The notes beneath the pieces are model-generated. The model was not told the DNA's origin and did not search any database. It was given only the letters and a program-made list of their open reading frames with translations. From Paralvinella palmiformis (taxonomy: Eukaryota > Annelida > Polychaeta > Terebellida > Alvinellidae), in assembly GCA_025642065.1 (NCBI GenBank), contig JAODUP010000447.1, positions 587,501 to 651,500 of the forward strand: 64,000 nt of DNA, written 5' to 3'. Positions 36,181 through 47,550 of this stretch are shown in pieces. The position numbers and the translations under genes are program-made. Positions within the stretch are counted from its first letter, which is position 1; each line of letters opens with the position of its first letter.

Positions 36181-36184
36181 ATGA

Positions 36185-36640
36185 GAGCGTGTGCGTGTGT
36201 ATGTTTGTGGGTCAAAACACCGTCGAAAATTAGTATATGCAAATAAGATCATGAAATGTGCACATTTGTTCATGTGCATAATGGATCACATTAGAGTGAT
36301 GCCATAACTTAAGCCGTGAACATAATTTGCTTTCTTCATTTAATATAATAATTTAGCTGAGAAGGGAATAATTAATTTGTAAATGTGGTGATGTACTAAC
36401 GAATGTAAAAATCGCCAAAATTATATTTCTAGTAAAGAGAGTCCTTAGTTAATAAGTTCTCCTACCTTGGTTCTTAATAACAGACGTAGATATCAAATAT
36501 TAAATTAGCATAACATTACATCACTCAGCCGTATGTTATATTAGTTAGCAATGCATTTTGTTAGTTAGTTTCACATGATCTAAGACAGCTACATAATATA
36601 TTGGTATAGACTAGATACTCTGTTTAGTAGATAAATATTT
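36185..36640 (+). repeat. Dispersed repeat R8, copy 1
   Basis: Colinear with 40787-41200 in direct orientation; shared words include 'ataatggatcacattagagtgat', 'taccttggttcttaataac' and 'gctacataatatattggta'. This copy has about 60 bases (36340-36430) lacking in the other, which in turn has about 40 bases near 41050-41090 not found here. Confidence 0.8.
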
Positions 36641-36660
36641 AAGTTATTTATATTGAAATG

Positions 36661-36792
36661 ATGTTGTTGTTGTTGTTGTTTTTTTTGGGGGGGATACATT
36701 TCGATTTAGTTACACGCACATTACATTTCTGAATCCTTATACAGATGTTAAATCTTTGTGACATGATCTCTCACTCACTCACTCACTCACTC

Positions 36793-36843
<51 letters not shown>

Positions 36844-37310
36844 GTAGTAGGAGTAGTAGTAGTAGAAGTAGGTTTAGTAGTAAGAGTAGTAGTTGGTAGT
36901 AGTATAAATATTAGCAGTATTTGTAGTTTTAGTATTATTAATAGTAGTAATAGTAGTGCTAGTAGTAGTAAGATACTTAGTAGTAGAATTAGCAGTAATA
37001 CAGCAGTAGTAAAAGTAGTAGTATTGCTGAAAGCAATGGTCGTTCATCTGATGAATGAATAAGTTACTGATCCATATATAGCCATCAAAGTACCACAGAA
37101 CAATAGGTGATTATTGATGACATAAAATTCAGTAATAGTATTAATAGTAGTAGTAGTAGTAGAAGTAGTAGTAGTAGTAATAGTAGTAGTAGTATTTAGT
37201 AGTAGTAGTAGACGTAGTAGTAATAGTAGCAGAAATAATATTTTGTAGAAGTAGTTGTAGCTGTAGTAGTAAAGTATTATCTTTGTCATTCTTCCTCAGT
37301 TTCCATTGAT

Positions 37311-37373
<63 letters not shown>

Positions 37374-37375
37374 AC
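36661..37375. repeat. Simple-repeat cluster: (GTT)n, (ACTC)n, (CT)n, (TAG)n, (TA)n
   Basis: (GTT)n with poly-T and poly-G at 36661-36693; ACTC then CT units at 36771-36841; impure TAG units at 36842-37025; R13 copy 2 (inverted, 37040-37130); TAG units again at 37135-37275; and (TA)n at 37313-37371. Confidence 0.9.
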
Positions 37376-37499
37376 GGAGCTTTACTCTCAAAGTTGTATT
37401 TCTTTGTATTTCCTCATTTAATTTGCTCCGTGGAAATAATTCTTTGCAAACAAAACGTTGACGAGGAACTATGAGGAAAACGAAGACAAGTGATTTCAG

Positions 37500-37700
37500 C
37501 GGTGAACAAGTACAAAAGACAATAATATTTTCCGAGATGGCACGTCACTCATCCGTGCCAGCAAATAATTAGGTTTCCAGGGTCAGATAATTCATAGGGT
37601 ACTGGATATCCTTGAATGAACAAATGGAGAAGTTGAAGTCGGTTCCTTCATTAGCGCCACAGTTGAGTTTAATTTGAGGATTCACCATCATTGCCAGGAA
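37500..37700 (+). repeat. Dispersed repeat R10, copy 1
   Basis: 'agtttccaggntcagataat', 'tactggat' and 'gaagtc(g/t)gttnc' recur in order at 43600-43780 and 49620-49790. In all three places the block lies about 200-250 bases after a TAG-type array. Confidence 0.65.
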
Positions 37701-37769
37701 ATGGTGATGTCATTATCAAGTCATTCTCATTGATGTCAAACATCTGAGACAAGCCGCTCTTTTAAATGT

Positions 37770-38110
37770 CACACCAATGATATAAGATGGACTGGCTTAA
37801 GGACTCCTTAACATGTCACCGGGATCTGAGTTCCAGGCAGTATTTCGGAACGAACGTGTTAAGTGATGCACGTTTCAATGCACTGTACCTGCCTACTACA
37901 GAAATCTTAATTAGTTGTTGGACATATATCAATCTCGCCAGAGGGCGCCTATCCAGAGATACTGGCTGTCGCTAACAAAGTCAAGGCACATATAATTGAA
38001 TAACCGATTACGAGGACTCTTCAGTGAAGTTATTGAAGAACGCGTATCCTTTATCTTCTTACAATGGTATGACGACGTATCAAGGTCAAAGAATCCATGT
38101 TGACGAGATG
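37770..38110 (-). repeat. R1-related fragment, inverted
   Basis: 'gacgtatcaaggtcaaagaatcc' at 38072 is the complement of R1 'gaccttgatacgtcatcac' (2402, 12292), with flanking similarity to about 37920. A shorter duplicate of part of it lies at 38630-38720 ('gttattggacatatatcgatctcgtca'). Confidence 0.6.
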
Positions 38111-38149
38111 ACGGTAATCTTTGTGGCAGGTAGTACTAATATTTACCTG

Positions 38150-39425
38150 CTTCTTCTCTATACTGTGAACTTTTGTATGCTAACCAATTAGTTTGATTGT
38201 AATTAGTGTTAAACTAGCATTTTTATGATATCCATTAAGAATCTACGAATGCCAATTTGATAATGCCACCATGTTTAAGTTGTTAGGGGTTTCCATTAGG
38301 CAACCAATTAAAATACAGGATTACATAATGGTTATCCAAGAAAGTAATATTAGCCTCTGGCTAACGTTAAATCTGTTCTAAACACTAAATAAAACTATTT
38401 GTATTTCGTATTTGATGCTGTGGTTTATCTATTAGTAATTAATTGTAGATATGCTGGATATTTACTAATCTGAAGGTGGAATGGGGTTGGATGAGAATCA
38501 TTAAGCCTTCTTGTGACGGTGTATTTACTTCATGGTGTAAATAGCAATATATTACAGGCGTCGATGTATTTTGGAGGTGTAATTTGTATCAGTAGCAATG
38601 TAAAGAAAATGATTAAACAATTCATACACCGTACCTGACCACTATTTACATCGTAATCAGTTATTGGACATATATCGATCTCGTCAAGACGCCTCTAGAT
38701 AGTATAGACTTTATATTAGAGATAAAATGAAGACATTCCGTAATTTTGGGATCAACAATTCGCCAAATTAAAACCTTAAAAGTTTATAGTAGAAAGTATG
38801 TACAAAATACATAAGCATATATGTGTGTATATGACAGGTACTAAGAATAAATTTCTGAAGATAAAGTAACGAGAATTAAGTATCTAAAATGCTACAAAAC
38901 TAATTCTATTCATCTAGATTCTCACAAATTTGTTTTTCGGTTAAAATATAATAATAAATTTGACTTTTAACGTTATTTTGTCTGTTTATATGGAGAAGTA
39001 GAGTAACCTCAAATATACTAACATGAGTATTGAAAAGTAGTTTTTTGAGATCAGTATCGAGCCTTTCTTATGTGTTAACTAAATGACAGACGAATTTACA
39101 AACTAGACAACAACAAATAAGATTAAGAGATAAAGCAGGTCAAATAAAAATACAAAGATGCCTAGACAGTGAAATAGATAAACAGCCAGCCTGACAGGCA
39201 TATACACAGACAGATAGACAGACAGGCATAGACAGACAGAAATATGGATATGAAGCAGTATTCAGTATTCCTTAAGTAGATCAAATATATTCGTGACATT
39301 CATCTACCGTTTGTCTTATTCTTCCATTTGTCAAAGATTTATTTGAAGAATTTATCTTTTAACATTAGGTAAAGTTGTTTGTATGAGAGATATATATGTG
39401 ATAAGCAAATAAAGTTTAATGTTTT
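38150..39425. other. AT-rich stretch, mostly featureless
   Basis: Holds the R1-related piece near 38630-38720 and an imperfect GACA patch at 39205-39240. No gene recognised. Confidence 0.4.
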
Positions 39426-39427
39426 TG

Positions 39428-39428
<1 letters not shown>

Positions 39429-39465
<37 letters not shown>

Positions 39466-39478
39466 CCCTCTCTCTCTT
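39429..39478. repeat. (CT)n microsatellite
   Basis: CT units with two single-base interruptions. Confidence 0.95.
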
Positions 39479-39859
39479 AATCTTTTTCTCTTGGACTCCC
39501 TCTCTTCCCTCTCTAAATTAATGTATTATACTACATACATGTAAGCTTCTATCATTTATACAAAAAGACCAGTAATCTGTTTCCTACACCTCAAACTGTA
39601 ATTGAAGACATCATTTCTAGAAAACCACAAAATAAATAAAGAAAACTCGTTTTCAGTCACATACAGCTTTGTGTACAACTACAAATATAATAACAACAAA
39701 AATATATTATTATGTTACAAATTTATTTCCTTTTTTATGTTTAGAATGGCTTAACTTGAGTTATGTCAAGATTTTACAAAGTTTTCTATTTATAAGATTC
39801 ATAACATATTATAAAATATCGCCTCTGATGGGATTTTAAAACAATTAAAGCTAATAATA

Positions 39860-40090
39860 TTATTTCCATAAAAAATAATAATATAATAATAATCAGATTT
39901 TATACAACACATTACTCAACTTCAATTGCTCTGAAGCGTTTTACATTAAAAATATAACTAAAGGGTGTTATTAAAAATAACCTAATTTAAATAAGCAGGT
40001 TTTAAGTATCTTGTCAAATGTATCTTTATTTGCTCGAAGATTAGTGTAATTTGGTAACGTATTCCACGTCTCAGAATTGATGTTTAATAA

Positions 40091-40166
<76 letters not shown>

Positions 40167-40184
40167 TGTGTGTGAGAGAGAGAG

Positions 40185-40255
<71 letters not shown>

Positions 40256-40740
40256 GAATGTGAAAGACAGACAGACAGACATACATACAGACAGGGAGAG
40301 AAAGAGAGAGAGAGAGAGATTATCCAATAGAAGTCTTAGATTTCTCAGACATGGAACATTTGATGTAACTTGACTCTTCTTTGACCCAAAGATTGTCAGT
40401 TTTCTTGACATGTTGCTTCGATGAGAATACAATAAATTCTGTCTTAAACGTATTCATTTTCAGCATGCTGTTCTTCATCCAAATACATATGCCTGCAATA
40501 CAAGCTTCAATTGAAGAGGAAATATCATATCATTTATTAATCGGCTTTAAAACCAAGTAGACCTGAGCATCATCGATATAATAATTATGTTAAATTTATG
40601 ACATTTAATAATTTGACAACTGGTTTAGTATACTTACAAGAACTGTGTGGTCCTAAAAATATCCCTGTGGTACACCATAATTAATACAGACACCTGGTGA
40701 TGTTTTATTAGCGACTGAAATGCACTGAGTTATGTCGGGA
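39860..40740 (-). mobile_element. LINE fragment with RT motif C, split by microsatellites
   Basis: On the minus strand the segment near 40715-40655 reads ANKTSPGVCINYGVPQG (RT motif B type). Around 40585-40555 it reads YIDDAQVYLVLKP, RT motif C with both catalytic Asp residues present. Then come WMKNSMLKMNTFKTEFIVF (about 40480-40420) and, past the microsatellites at 40097-40255, the C-terminal segment ETWNTLPNY...ILKTCLFKLGYF. Stops lie near 40640 and 40600. About 1 kb of ORF2 between the thumb and C-terminus is missing, replaced by (GA)n/(TA)n. Same family as 31890-32400. Confidence 0.8.
40097..40315. repeat. (TA)n/(GA)n cluster inside the LINE
   Basis: (AT)n at 40097-40134, (GA)n at 40135-40162, (TA)n at 40188-40225, (GA)n at 40226-40250, then GACA and GA patches. 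The AT-GA pair occurs twice, about 90 bases apart, as if duplicated. Confidence 0.95.
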
Positions 40741-40786
40741 AGGTATATGTGTATATGTATATATGTATGTGTATATGTATGCATGC

Positions 40787-41205
40787 AAGTGAGAGCGGGA
40801 GAGTGCGGAGAGATTGTATGTCTGGGTGTGAGTCTGTGTGTCAAAAACATAGTCGAAACTTAGTGTATGCAAACATGATAATGAAATTTGCATATTTATT
40901 CATATGTATAATGGATCACATTAGAGTGATTATACCATAATTTAGGCCGTTGAACATATTTTGCTACAGATGGTCCTTAGTAAAAACGGTCTTTTACCTT
41001 GGTTCTTAATAACGAGCGTGGATATTGAATATTAAGTTACCATAACATCATTTTTAACATAATTAGGATGCTTCACCATGAATTACATCACTCAACCGTA
41101 TACTGTATTAGCTAGCCATTCATTTTGTTAATTGGTTTAGCATGATCTTAGATAGCTACATAATATATTGGTAAAGAATACATACTCTTATCATTAGCAA
41201 ACTAT
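40787..41205 (+). repeat. Dispersed repeat R8, copy 2
   Basis: See R8 copy 1 at 36185. In this copy the word 'cataatttaggccgttgaac' replaces 'cataacttaagccgtgaac'. Confidence 0.8.
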
Positions 41206-41344
41206 TAAGTAAGTACATACAAATGCTGTTTAATTGCTATTTAATTGATATTATTTAATCTAAGAAGCCTAGCTATAACTTTAGATAAAAGTGATAGGCT
41301 CCACTCAGGTAGTATTGTTCCATATATACTATTATCCATCTCGA

Positions 41345-41561
41345 AGGTAGTTACCAGATACAGCTAGAGTGGGCTAAATATACGTCAGCGAAAGAAGTAA
41401 TTCGAAACTAATTCAATTAGAGGTTTGTGGTTAAATGAGGAACGGGTTCAGGGATAGAAATGTAACAAAAAAGAAGTTCACCTAAATACCAATAGTTGTA
41501 ACACAGTAGACAGTTTATACCTAAGGTAAGTGTATAGCCTTTTAGCCTATTTGCATTTGAG

Positions 41562-41595
<34 letters not shown>

Positions 41596-42125
41596 TTTAT
41601 TATATTACTAGCAAGTAGTAGTAGTAGTAGTAGCAAGTAGTACTGCTGCTACTATTACTACACATGTCTGTCGCATCCCTATCAGAAACAGCACCCTCAT
41701 AACATTTTGTACCTGTGTAAACGATGTTATTTCCGGGTTACTCTACAGGATACAATAACCATAAAAGTTGTACTCTATCTGCTCAGACAAGTGATTTGCA
41801 GAATTTAATACAAATTCAGGATGATAATACTAACTCAGTACCACGACTGTTGGGTTGTGGGACTCGCTTCAGTTATAGTGTACACCTAAATATTATCACA
41901 TTGACCGGAATTAGCAACTAACATGTAAATTGATTAGTATCTGCATTGGAATATACGATGACTGAATTGCTCATCTTTAGTTAAGGATATTTCATCCGAT
42001 AAAATATGATACTGTTTTAGACATAAGCATGTACACTTCTATGAAGACACTGACACAAAGGTCTAAATTGTTCGGGATTTAGACTCGAGTGTATTGTCAC
42101 TTAGGCAACGCTTAAGTCTTGTTTT
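41345..42125 (-). repeat. Large inverted repeat R7, right arm
   Basis: Reverse complement of 34740-35510. Its ATT/TAG arrays (41566-41640) correspond to the TAC/TAA arrays at 35076-35180 on the other arm. The 65-codon frame at 41724-41921 has no recognisable motif. Confidence 0.85.
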
Positions 42126-42164
42126 AATTACGTTAATCACTTAACATGCTTCTGGGTATAATTG

Positions 42165-42166
42165 AC

Positions 42167-42198
<32 letters not shown>
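42165..42198. repeat. (ATT)n microsatellite
   Basis: About eleven ATT units just outside the right R7 arm. A TAA/TTA array lies just outside the left arm (34581-34661), the mirror-image position. Confidence 0.9.
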
Positions 42199-42200
<2 letters not shown>

Positions 42201-42332
42201 TTATTATTTTAACATGTTAGAGCCAATCCTAGAGGTGCCCTTTATCAAAAGTGAACCAATGTAAGATGCAAGATAAATATAACAATTGTAATTATACACT
42301 TATATAGAAATGTTAACTGTTTAACTATATGA

Positions 42333-42412
42333 TTGAGTCGTTGTGGCTGATTAGAAAGGTGTCCGATTAGAACTTGGGCAATTCTTGGTTCGAAATTAAC
42401 CAGTGGTTGTAA
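42333..42412 (+). repeat. tRNA-like SINE head, third type
   Basis: 'gtcgttgtggctgattagaaaggtgtc' resembles an A-box region and 'cttggttcgaaatt' a B box, spaced as in tRNA. No second copy was seen in the window, and pairing of the arms looks too poor for a functional tRNA. Confidence 0.45.
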
Positions 42413-42573
42413 ATGTAGAAAACACTCTTTGGTGGACTTTGATGGACTGACCCATTGTAGGTTATGTATATTGTAGGTTATATATATTGTAAAGTCATAT
42501 TTGCTATATAAGTATTACGAATGTTGGTTTTAAGTCAATCATAATCAAAGTATCAAATAGTAGTAATAGTAGT

Positions 42574-42778
42574 AGATGATGATGATGATGATGATGATGC
42601 TGATTGATGTTATACTGAAAGTTTTGCACATGGCACGGTAAATAGGCCGAGCGATCTCCAAAGGTAATGAAACGAAGTCAAAGATGAAACACCCTTCAGA
42701 TATGCCCACACCGAAATTCTAACTCAGGTGGCAGTGATCTGTGATCCAGCGCACTACCTGTTAGACCAAGGAGGCACC
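42574..42778 (-). repeat. tRNA-derived SINE, family B, copy 2
   Basis: Minus-strand copy with (ATC)n tail (GAT units at 42574-42598), body 'gatatgcccacac' and tRNA-like head 'gcctccttggtctaacaggtagtgcgc' near 42775. The B box is mutated ('gagttagaattt'). It has about 40 extra bases in the body compared with 23333-23478. Confidence 0.8.
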
Positions 42779-42780
42779 CA

Positions 42781-42828
42781 GTAGTAGTAGTAGAAGTGGT
42801 AGTAGTAGAAGTAGTAGTAGTAGTAGTA

Positions 42829-42862
<34 letters not shown>

Positions 42863-42951
42863 AAGTGGTAGTAGTAGAAGTAGTAGTAGTAGTAGAAGTG
42901 GTAGTAGTAGAAGTAGTAGTAATAGTGGAAATAGTTGTTTTTCTTGTAGTT

Positions 42952-42988
<37 letters not shown>

Positions 42989-43400
42989 AAGTAATAGCAG
43001 TATTAGTGGAAGTAGTTGTAGTTAATGTTTTTCTTGTAGTTGTAGTAGTAGTAGTAGTAGTAATAATAGTAGTAGTAGTGGAAGTAGTTGTAGTTAATGT
43101 TTTTCTTGTAGTTGTAGTAGTAGTAGTAGTAGTAGAAGTAGTTATAGTAGTTGTAACGGACGTAGTAGTAGTAGTAGTAGTAGTGAAGTTGCTGTTTTTC
43201 TTGTAGTAGTAGCAGTAGCAGTAGTAGTAGTAGAAAAAGAAGAATTAGTAGTAGTAGTAGAAGAAGAAGAAGTAGTTGTAGTAGTAGTAGTAGAACTAAT
43301 AGTAGTAGGAGCAGTAGTAGTAGGACATTTAGTAGTAAGAGTAGTAGTAGGAATATTATTAACAGTAGTAGTAGTAAAAGTAGAGTAGTAGTTGTTATTG
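42781..43400. repeat. (TAG)n array, about 0.6 kb, with internal higher-order repeats
   Basis: TAG units mixed with GAAGTAGTGG-type variants. A longer unit, 'gtgaaagtagttgtagttaatgtttttcttgtagttg', recurs near 42928, 43008 and 43079, giving 70-80 base higher-order repeats. The plus-strand frame 42796-43206 (poly-Val/Glu) and the minus-strand Thr/Ser frame are artefacts. Confidence 0.95.
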
Positions 43401-43599
43401 TACAGGATTACATTTGCCGTCACACTCCATTTTCTAGTGGCCACATTTTTGTAAGATGGATGCTCTGCTTGCAAAATGATATTTCCTTGTAGTAACTGAT
43501 TTCTTCTGCTGTTTTTATAATTGTCAGATACAAACAAAATCAGAAAACCTTACTACAAATCAAGAAAGGATGTGTTTTGAGAATGTTATAAAAGATATT

Positions 43600-43780
43600 A
43601 ATATCAGTCTGATACCGTATATCAGTCATTTGTCCCACTAGACGGTTAGGATTTCGTACTCGGATAATTCACAGATTATGGAATGATCAATGTCTGAGAA
43701 TAGTGAAGTCGGTTTCTACATCCGTGCTGTTGTTCGAGTATGATTTGTTGATCCATGATTATATCTGCGAACCAGATATA
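43600..43780 (+). repeat. Dispersed repeat R10, copy 2
   Basis: Shares 'gtcagttatttg'-like, 'cggataattcacagatta' and 'gtgaagtcggtttct' with 37500-37700 and 49620-49790. Followed by (TA)n at 43795-43849. Confidence 0.6.
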
Positions 43781-43787
43781 TTTTAAA

Positions 43788-43794
<7 letters not shown>

Positions 43795-43849
<55 letters not shown>
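43795..43849. repeat. (TA)n microsatellite
   Basis: About 27 units. Confidence 0.97.
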
Positions 43850-43853
<4 letters not shown>

Positions 43854-44194
43854 AGATGACAGTCATATATCAAAGACTTGAATACTACTCGGACGACTGT
43901 CTGGAAGATTCGTCGATCTCAGCAAATTGACAAACTCATAATTTATAGACGATAATATAAACTTACAGAATACCTGACCTCATCTACATATCAAACTACA
44001 TTTGGGAGAAATAGTCACAAAGAAAAACAAAAATAAATTAAAATAAGTGGTATATTAGACGGCAGACATGACGAAAACGATATGCTGATGTACCTTCTGT
44101 TTAAGCACTAAAATAACTAGGGAAATACATATAGTGTCAAATTTATATATCATTTGGGACATGACTAGACTTGGCTAGGTTACATACGGCTGAA

Positions 44195-44660
44195 GGTGTT
44201 TAGGAAAGTCTTTGACATGTCACTTCTTATAGTGCCATGATAACAGCTAATAACATATTAGCCGCCATGATGATGATGATGATGATGATGATGAAATACA
44301 TCTCGGCCCACGACGGGTTTTGTGGTATTAAGAAAAGGTCGTGATATGTCACATCTTAGAGTGACATGTTGCAATATTATAATGATATAATCATATTTGA
44401 TTAATAGACGACCACAATCAGCGGTGCTGATGTCGGGTGTTTTTCACACACACCTTAACTCAACAGGGAGCATATAATGCATGCTAACACTACAGGTGCA
44501 GATCATTATCCATACACCATCAGAACCATCACGTCCTGTCCGGTTCTGAGTGAACCAGTCGACACATGACACCATTGGAGCTCAGGAACCTCGAATCCTT
44601 CGACTATTCCACCATGAGTCTTGCTCTCTATCTAACTATGTCATTACAGCTGATATGGTA
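44195..44660 (-). mobile_element. tRNA-derived SINE family A, long inverted copy
   Basis: Minus strand: tRNA-like head near 44655-44580 (B box complement 'ggaacctcgaatcc'), body with 'gtgaaccagtcgacacatgac', then the distal segment to 44195. Inside the distal part a GCCATCA-type site has become an (ATG)n array (44268-44294), where the 30 kb copy has only 'gccatcagcatggc'. This shows a microsatellite being born within one copy of the element. Confidence 0.75.
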
Positions 44661-44699
44661 TAAAAGCTGTCGTGGTGAAGATATGTTTATTTAGTTAAC

Positions 44700-45240
44700 T
44701 GACGGATTAGTGTTGGAAGTCAGTGAATAAATGAGTGAGTGTATGAATGAGTGAGTGTATGAATGAGTGAGTGAGTGAGTGAACATCGCTCGTTTTTATA
44801 TTGAGTTTGAAATATATCATAGCATTAGTACTCCTTAGAAAATATAAAGTTATCTTATCACCAATATCAAATATCCATAATTATCAGACATCTGTAACAC
44901 ATTCTTGAATATTAATATTCTCCGATAATATATAGTCTTAAAGAAGAGAAATCCCAGATTATATACATTTGTGTTGCAATACAGAATATGTGTCAGATGG
45001 CCCTATATTGCGTCAAATGGGCATACATCATTTCAATAAGGAAAATATTGTGTCATTTTGACATATATTGTGTTAGCTGATCATACGTTTTAACCATTAG
45101 CTGCAAATGTCTTCATTTAGCTAACCATCGTCTTAGTAAGGGCTATGGCGATCTTGGATAGCTACAGATGCATATCTTTTTGTGTTTAGTTACCAGCATA
45201 TTACAATTATCAGCCATATATCACATTAATTACCTAGCTT
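44700..45240. other. Degenerate GAGT repeats and featureless DNA
   Basis: GAGT/GAAT units at 44720-44795. The stretch 'ttgcgtcaaatgggcatacat' (45009) resembles the complement of 28332-28360, a possible short inverted dispersed repeat. Confidence 0.4.
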
Positions 45241-45242
45241 AG

Positions 45243-45245
<3 letters not shown>

Positions 45246-45310
<65 letters not shown>
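45246..45310. repeat. (TA)n microsatellite
   Basis: About 31 units. Nearby 45440-45490 is CA/CGCA-rich. Confidence 0.97.
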
Positions 45311-45312
<2 letters not shown>

Positions 45313-45589
45313 TGCAACAGTGTAAATGCCTAAATGCACGGGATACATACAATTACAATTCATTTTAAGCACAACATATACATGTATTAGTACTATAAAT
45401 GCATGCCTACGTACGGACGCACGCTCACCAACATACTGAAACACACACACACACTCATACAAACACACACACACGCTCGCGCGCACGCGCTCGCATTTAC
45501 CAAAATACAAGTAGACACACTATCAGCTCACATTGTACCTATATAATGTTATGTTAAATCCCCATTCATCTTCTGCCGTTCATACACTT

Positions 45590-46430
45590 GAAATATTCTT
45601 TGAAACTGTTGAATCAGCTAAATGTTATCTGTCAAGATGTCGTCAAAGTCAGTACATACCTGGGCTTATCGCTAACAGACACCTGTTTTTCCACCGTGAT
45701 ACTCTCTATTGACCAGTATATTCCTTATACTATAGACGATGTTACTTTTTAAAGAGACCATGGTAAACGTTCATCTGTATAAATCATATTACTGTCAAAA
45801 TAATATGTTACTTTATACAAGTCAGATTACTATTTATACATCATAATACCGGATGTGTAGTTGTGTATGTTACGGTCTATAATTATATTGTCTTACTTAG
45901 GCCATGTTACAAGATCTAGACAGTGACATCATATAAATACCATGCTGTAGAATGACGAATATATTACTGAATATGTATTCGAGTTATAGCCCGTAAAACA
46001 TCTTAATACACGTTTTAAATGATATTTTACATATTACTTATGGTATAAAGTAAATATGATCGTATATATTTCGAGTTGGTTAAATTTGGCGCTGAATAAG
46101 GTGGTTGATTTTATTCTCCATAAAGAACGACATTGCATAAATATCATATCACCGGATGAAGATGTTATTATCACACATACAGCATGTTAATGTATAGAGT
46201 ATATCACTTTGTATAACCCATGTTACCGTCTATATACCGTCTATAGACCGTCTTTGAATAAACCATGCTGATCGGTTTAAAACATGTTATTATTTATAAC
46301 ATATGTTAGATTTTGAGTGGAACATGTTACTGGTTATGTACTGGGAAAAGTTTGCTTATGAAAATCGGGAGTCTTATCCGGCGTCTAACCCGGAATAGGC
46401 AATATGTTATATCTAACACGTGATTCGTTA
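45590..46430 (+). repeat. Dispersed repeat R9, copy 1, with degenerate ~30-bp tandem units
   Basis: Ends match 52290-53030: 'tcagctaaatgttatctgt' at the left and 'aatccngaatagncaatat' at the right. The interior is built from loosely repeated units around 'atgttac(t/c)...tata', spaced about 30-45 bases apart, in both copies. Confidence 0.7.
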
Positions 46431-46652
46431 ACCAAAACCGAGTCAACAAATCCCTTAAATCAGTTAGCCATTTCAAGCTAGCGCTTTCTTTTAATTTGAA
46501 TATCTGTTATACGGGAGTATTCCTCATCTAGTGAATGTATTACTATTAGTTATATTACTAACAATCATTGCACTAAAACGTATTTGATCCTTCCCTATAA
46601 AAATAAACATTACCCAACCAAAGTTTATCACATAAATAGTGTGGCCTCTCTA

Positions 46653-46659
<7 letters not shown>

Positions 46660-46686
<27 letters not shown>

Positions 46687-46706
46687 CCCCCTCTCTCTCT
46701 CTATCC
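46660..46706. repeat. (CT)n microsatellite
   Basis: CT units with a short C-rich interruption. Confidence 0.95.
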
Positions 46707-46709
46707 GGC

Positions 46710-47285
46710 TCTCACCCCTCCCCTCTCCTTTGTTATTGTATTTGTTATAATTATAAAATTTTAGTTTAGTTCCTTTTTATCTCTTTGCATATTACTTTAT
46801 TATGGTCATGATCATAAACTATAATATTCTGTGATGAGAAATAAGAAACTAAATGTGTTATGTCAAAGAAAGGATGATAGTAATCTGGAAATAATGAATG
46901 ATACTGACTCCAACAATTAAACCCAGTGCATTATTGTATCAACACCGGAGATATGTGAAGTCCATCTATTATAACCCACACTAGTGATAGTCTTTTGACC
47001 CACGACTCGATAAAGAGGAACTGACACAAAGAATCACATGAACAACAAACATACATTATATGGTAGAATGATCTTATGGAATTTTTAACATGACACCCTA
47101 ACCTGAATATTAAGTATTATTAGGGAACAAACTACTTAAGTCGTGTTGGTTTATAAAAAATAGAATTTCAATATATTCGGAATCAACTTAAGTAATGTTT
47201 ACCAGAAAGGCACACTTAATGAGCTGTAACTCTCAAATTATGGTCTATAATTAGTGGTGCTGGCTAACACATTTCGCGATTCCTC
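46710..47285. other. Spacer, no clear feature
   Basis: AT-rich DNA. A short R10-like phrase ('tatgtgaagtc') is present near 46950. No gene recognised. Confidence 0.4.
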
Positions 47286-47288
47286 ATA

Positions 47289-47289
47289 T

Positions 47290-47328
<39 letters not shown>

Positions 47329-47550
47329 TATTTAATAAGGCGCCCTTACTAGCAGGAGCCATTCAAGGGCGCTGTACAATTAAAATGTAATATAAAAATA
47401 ATACTCAAACAAATATATCTGTAAAAAAACCTGTAAGTGATTTAAAAGATATAATAATTATTTATCGGTGAAAGCGACCTTGAACAGATGTGTTTTTAGG
47501 AGAGATTTAATTTTTTTAAGAGACGACGCATTTCTATTTAAGTGAGAAAC
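47289..47550 (-). mobile_element. LINE 3' end with (TTA)n tail, copy 2
   Basis: (TAA)n at 47289-47327, then 'gcgcccttactagcaggagccattcaa', 'gctgtacaa' and, near 47518, 'agagacgacgcatttct', the same order as at 53205-53440. It is cut shortly after the start of the ORF2 C-terminal codons. Confidence 0.8.

Noticed and set aside
40749..40940. Small plus-strand frame MYMYICMCICMHAS...
   Set aside because: It overlaps the minus-strand LINE RT, a TATG-rich patch and repeat R8.
42796..43537. Poly-Val/Glu plus-strand frame (136 codons) and Thr/Ser-rich minus-strand frame (131 codons)
   Set aside because: Both are products of the TAG trinucleotide array, which has stop codons in only one frame per strand.
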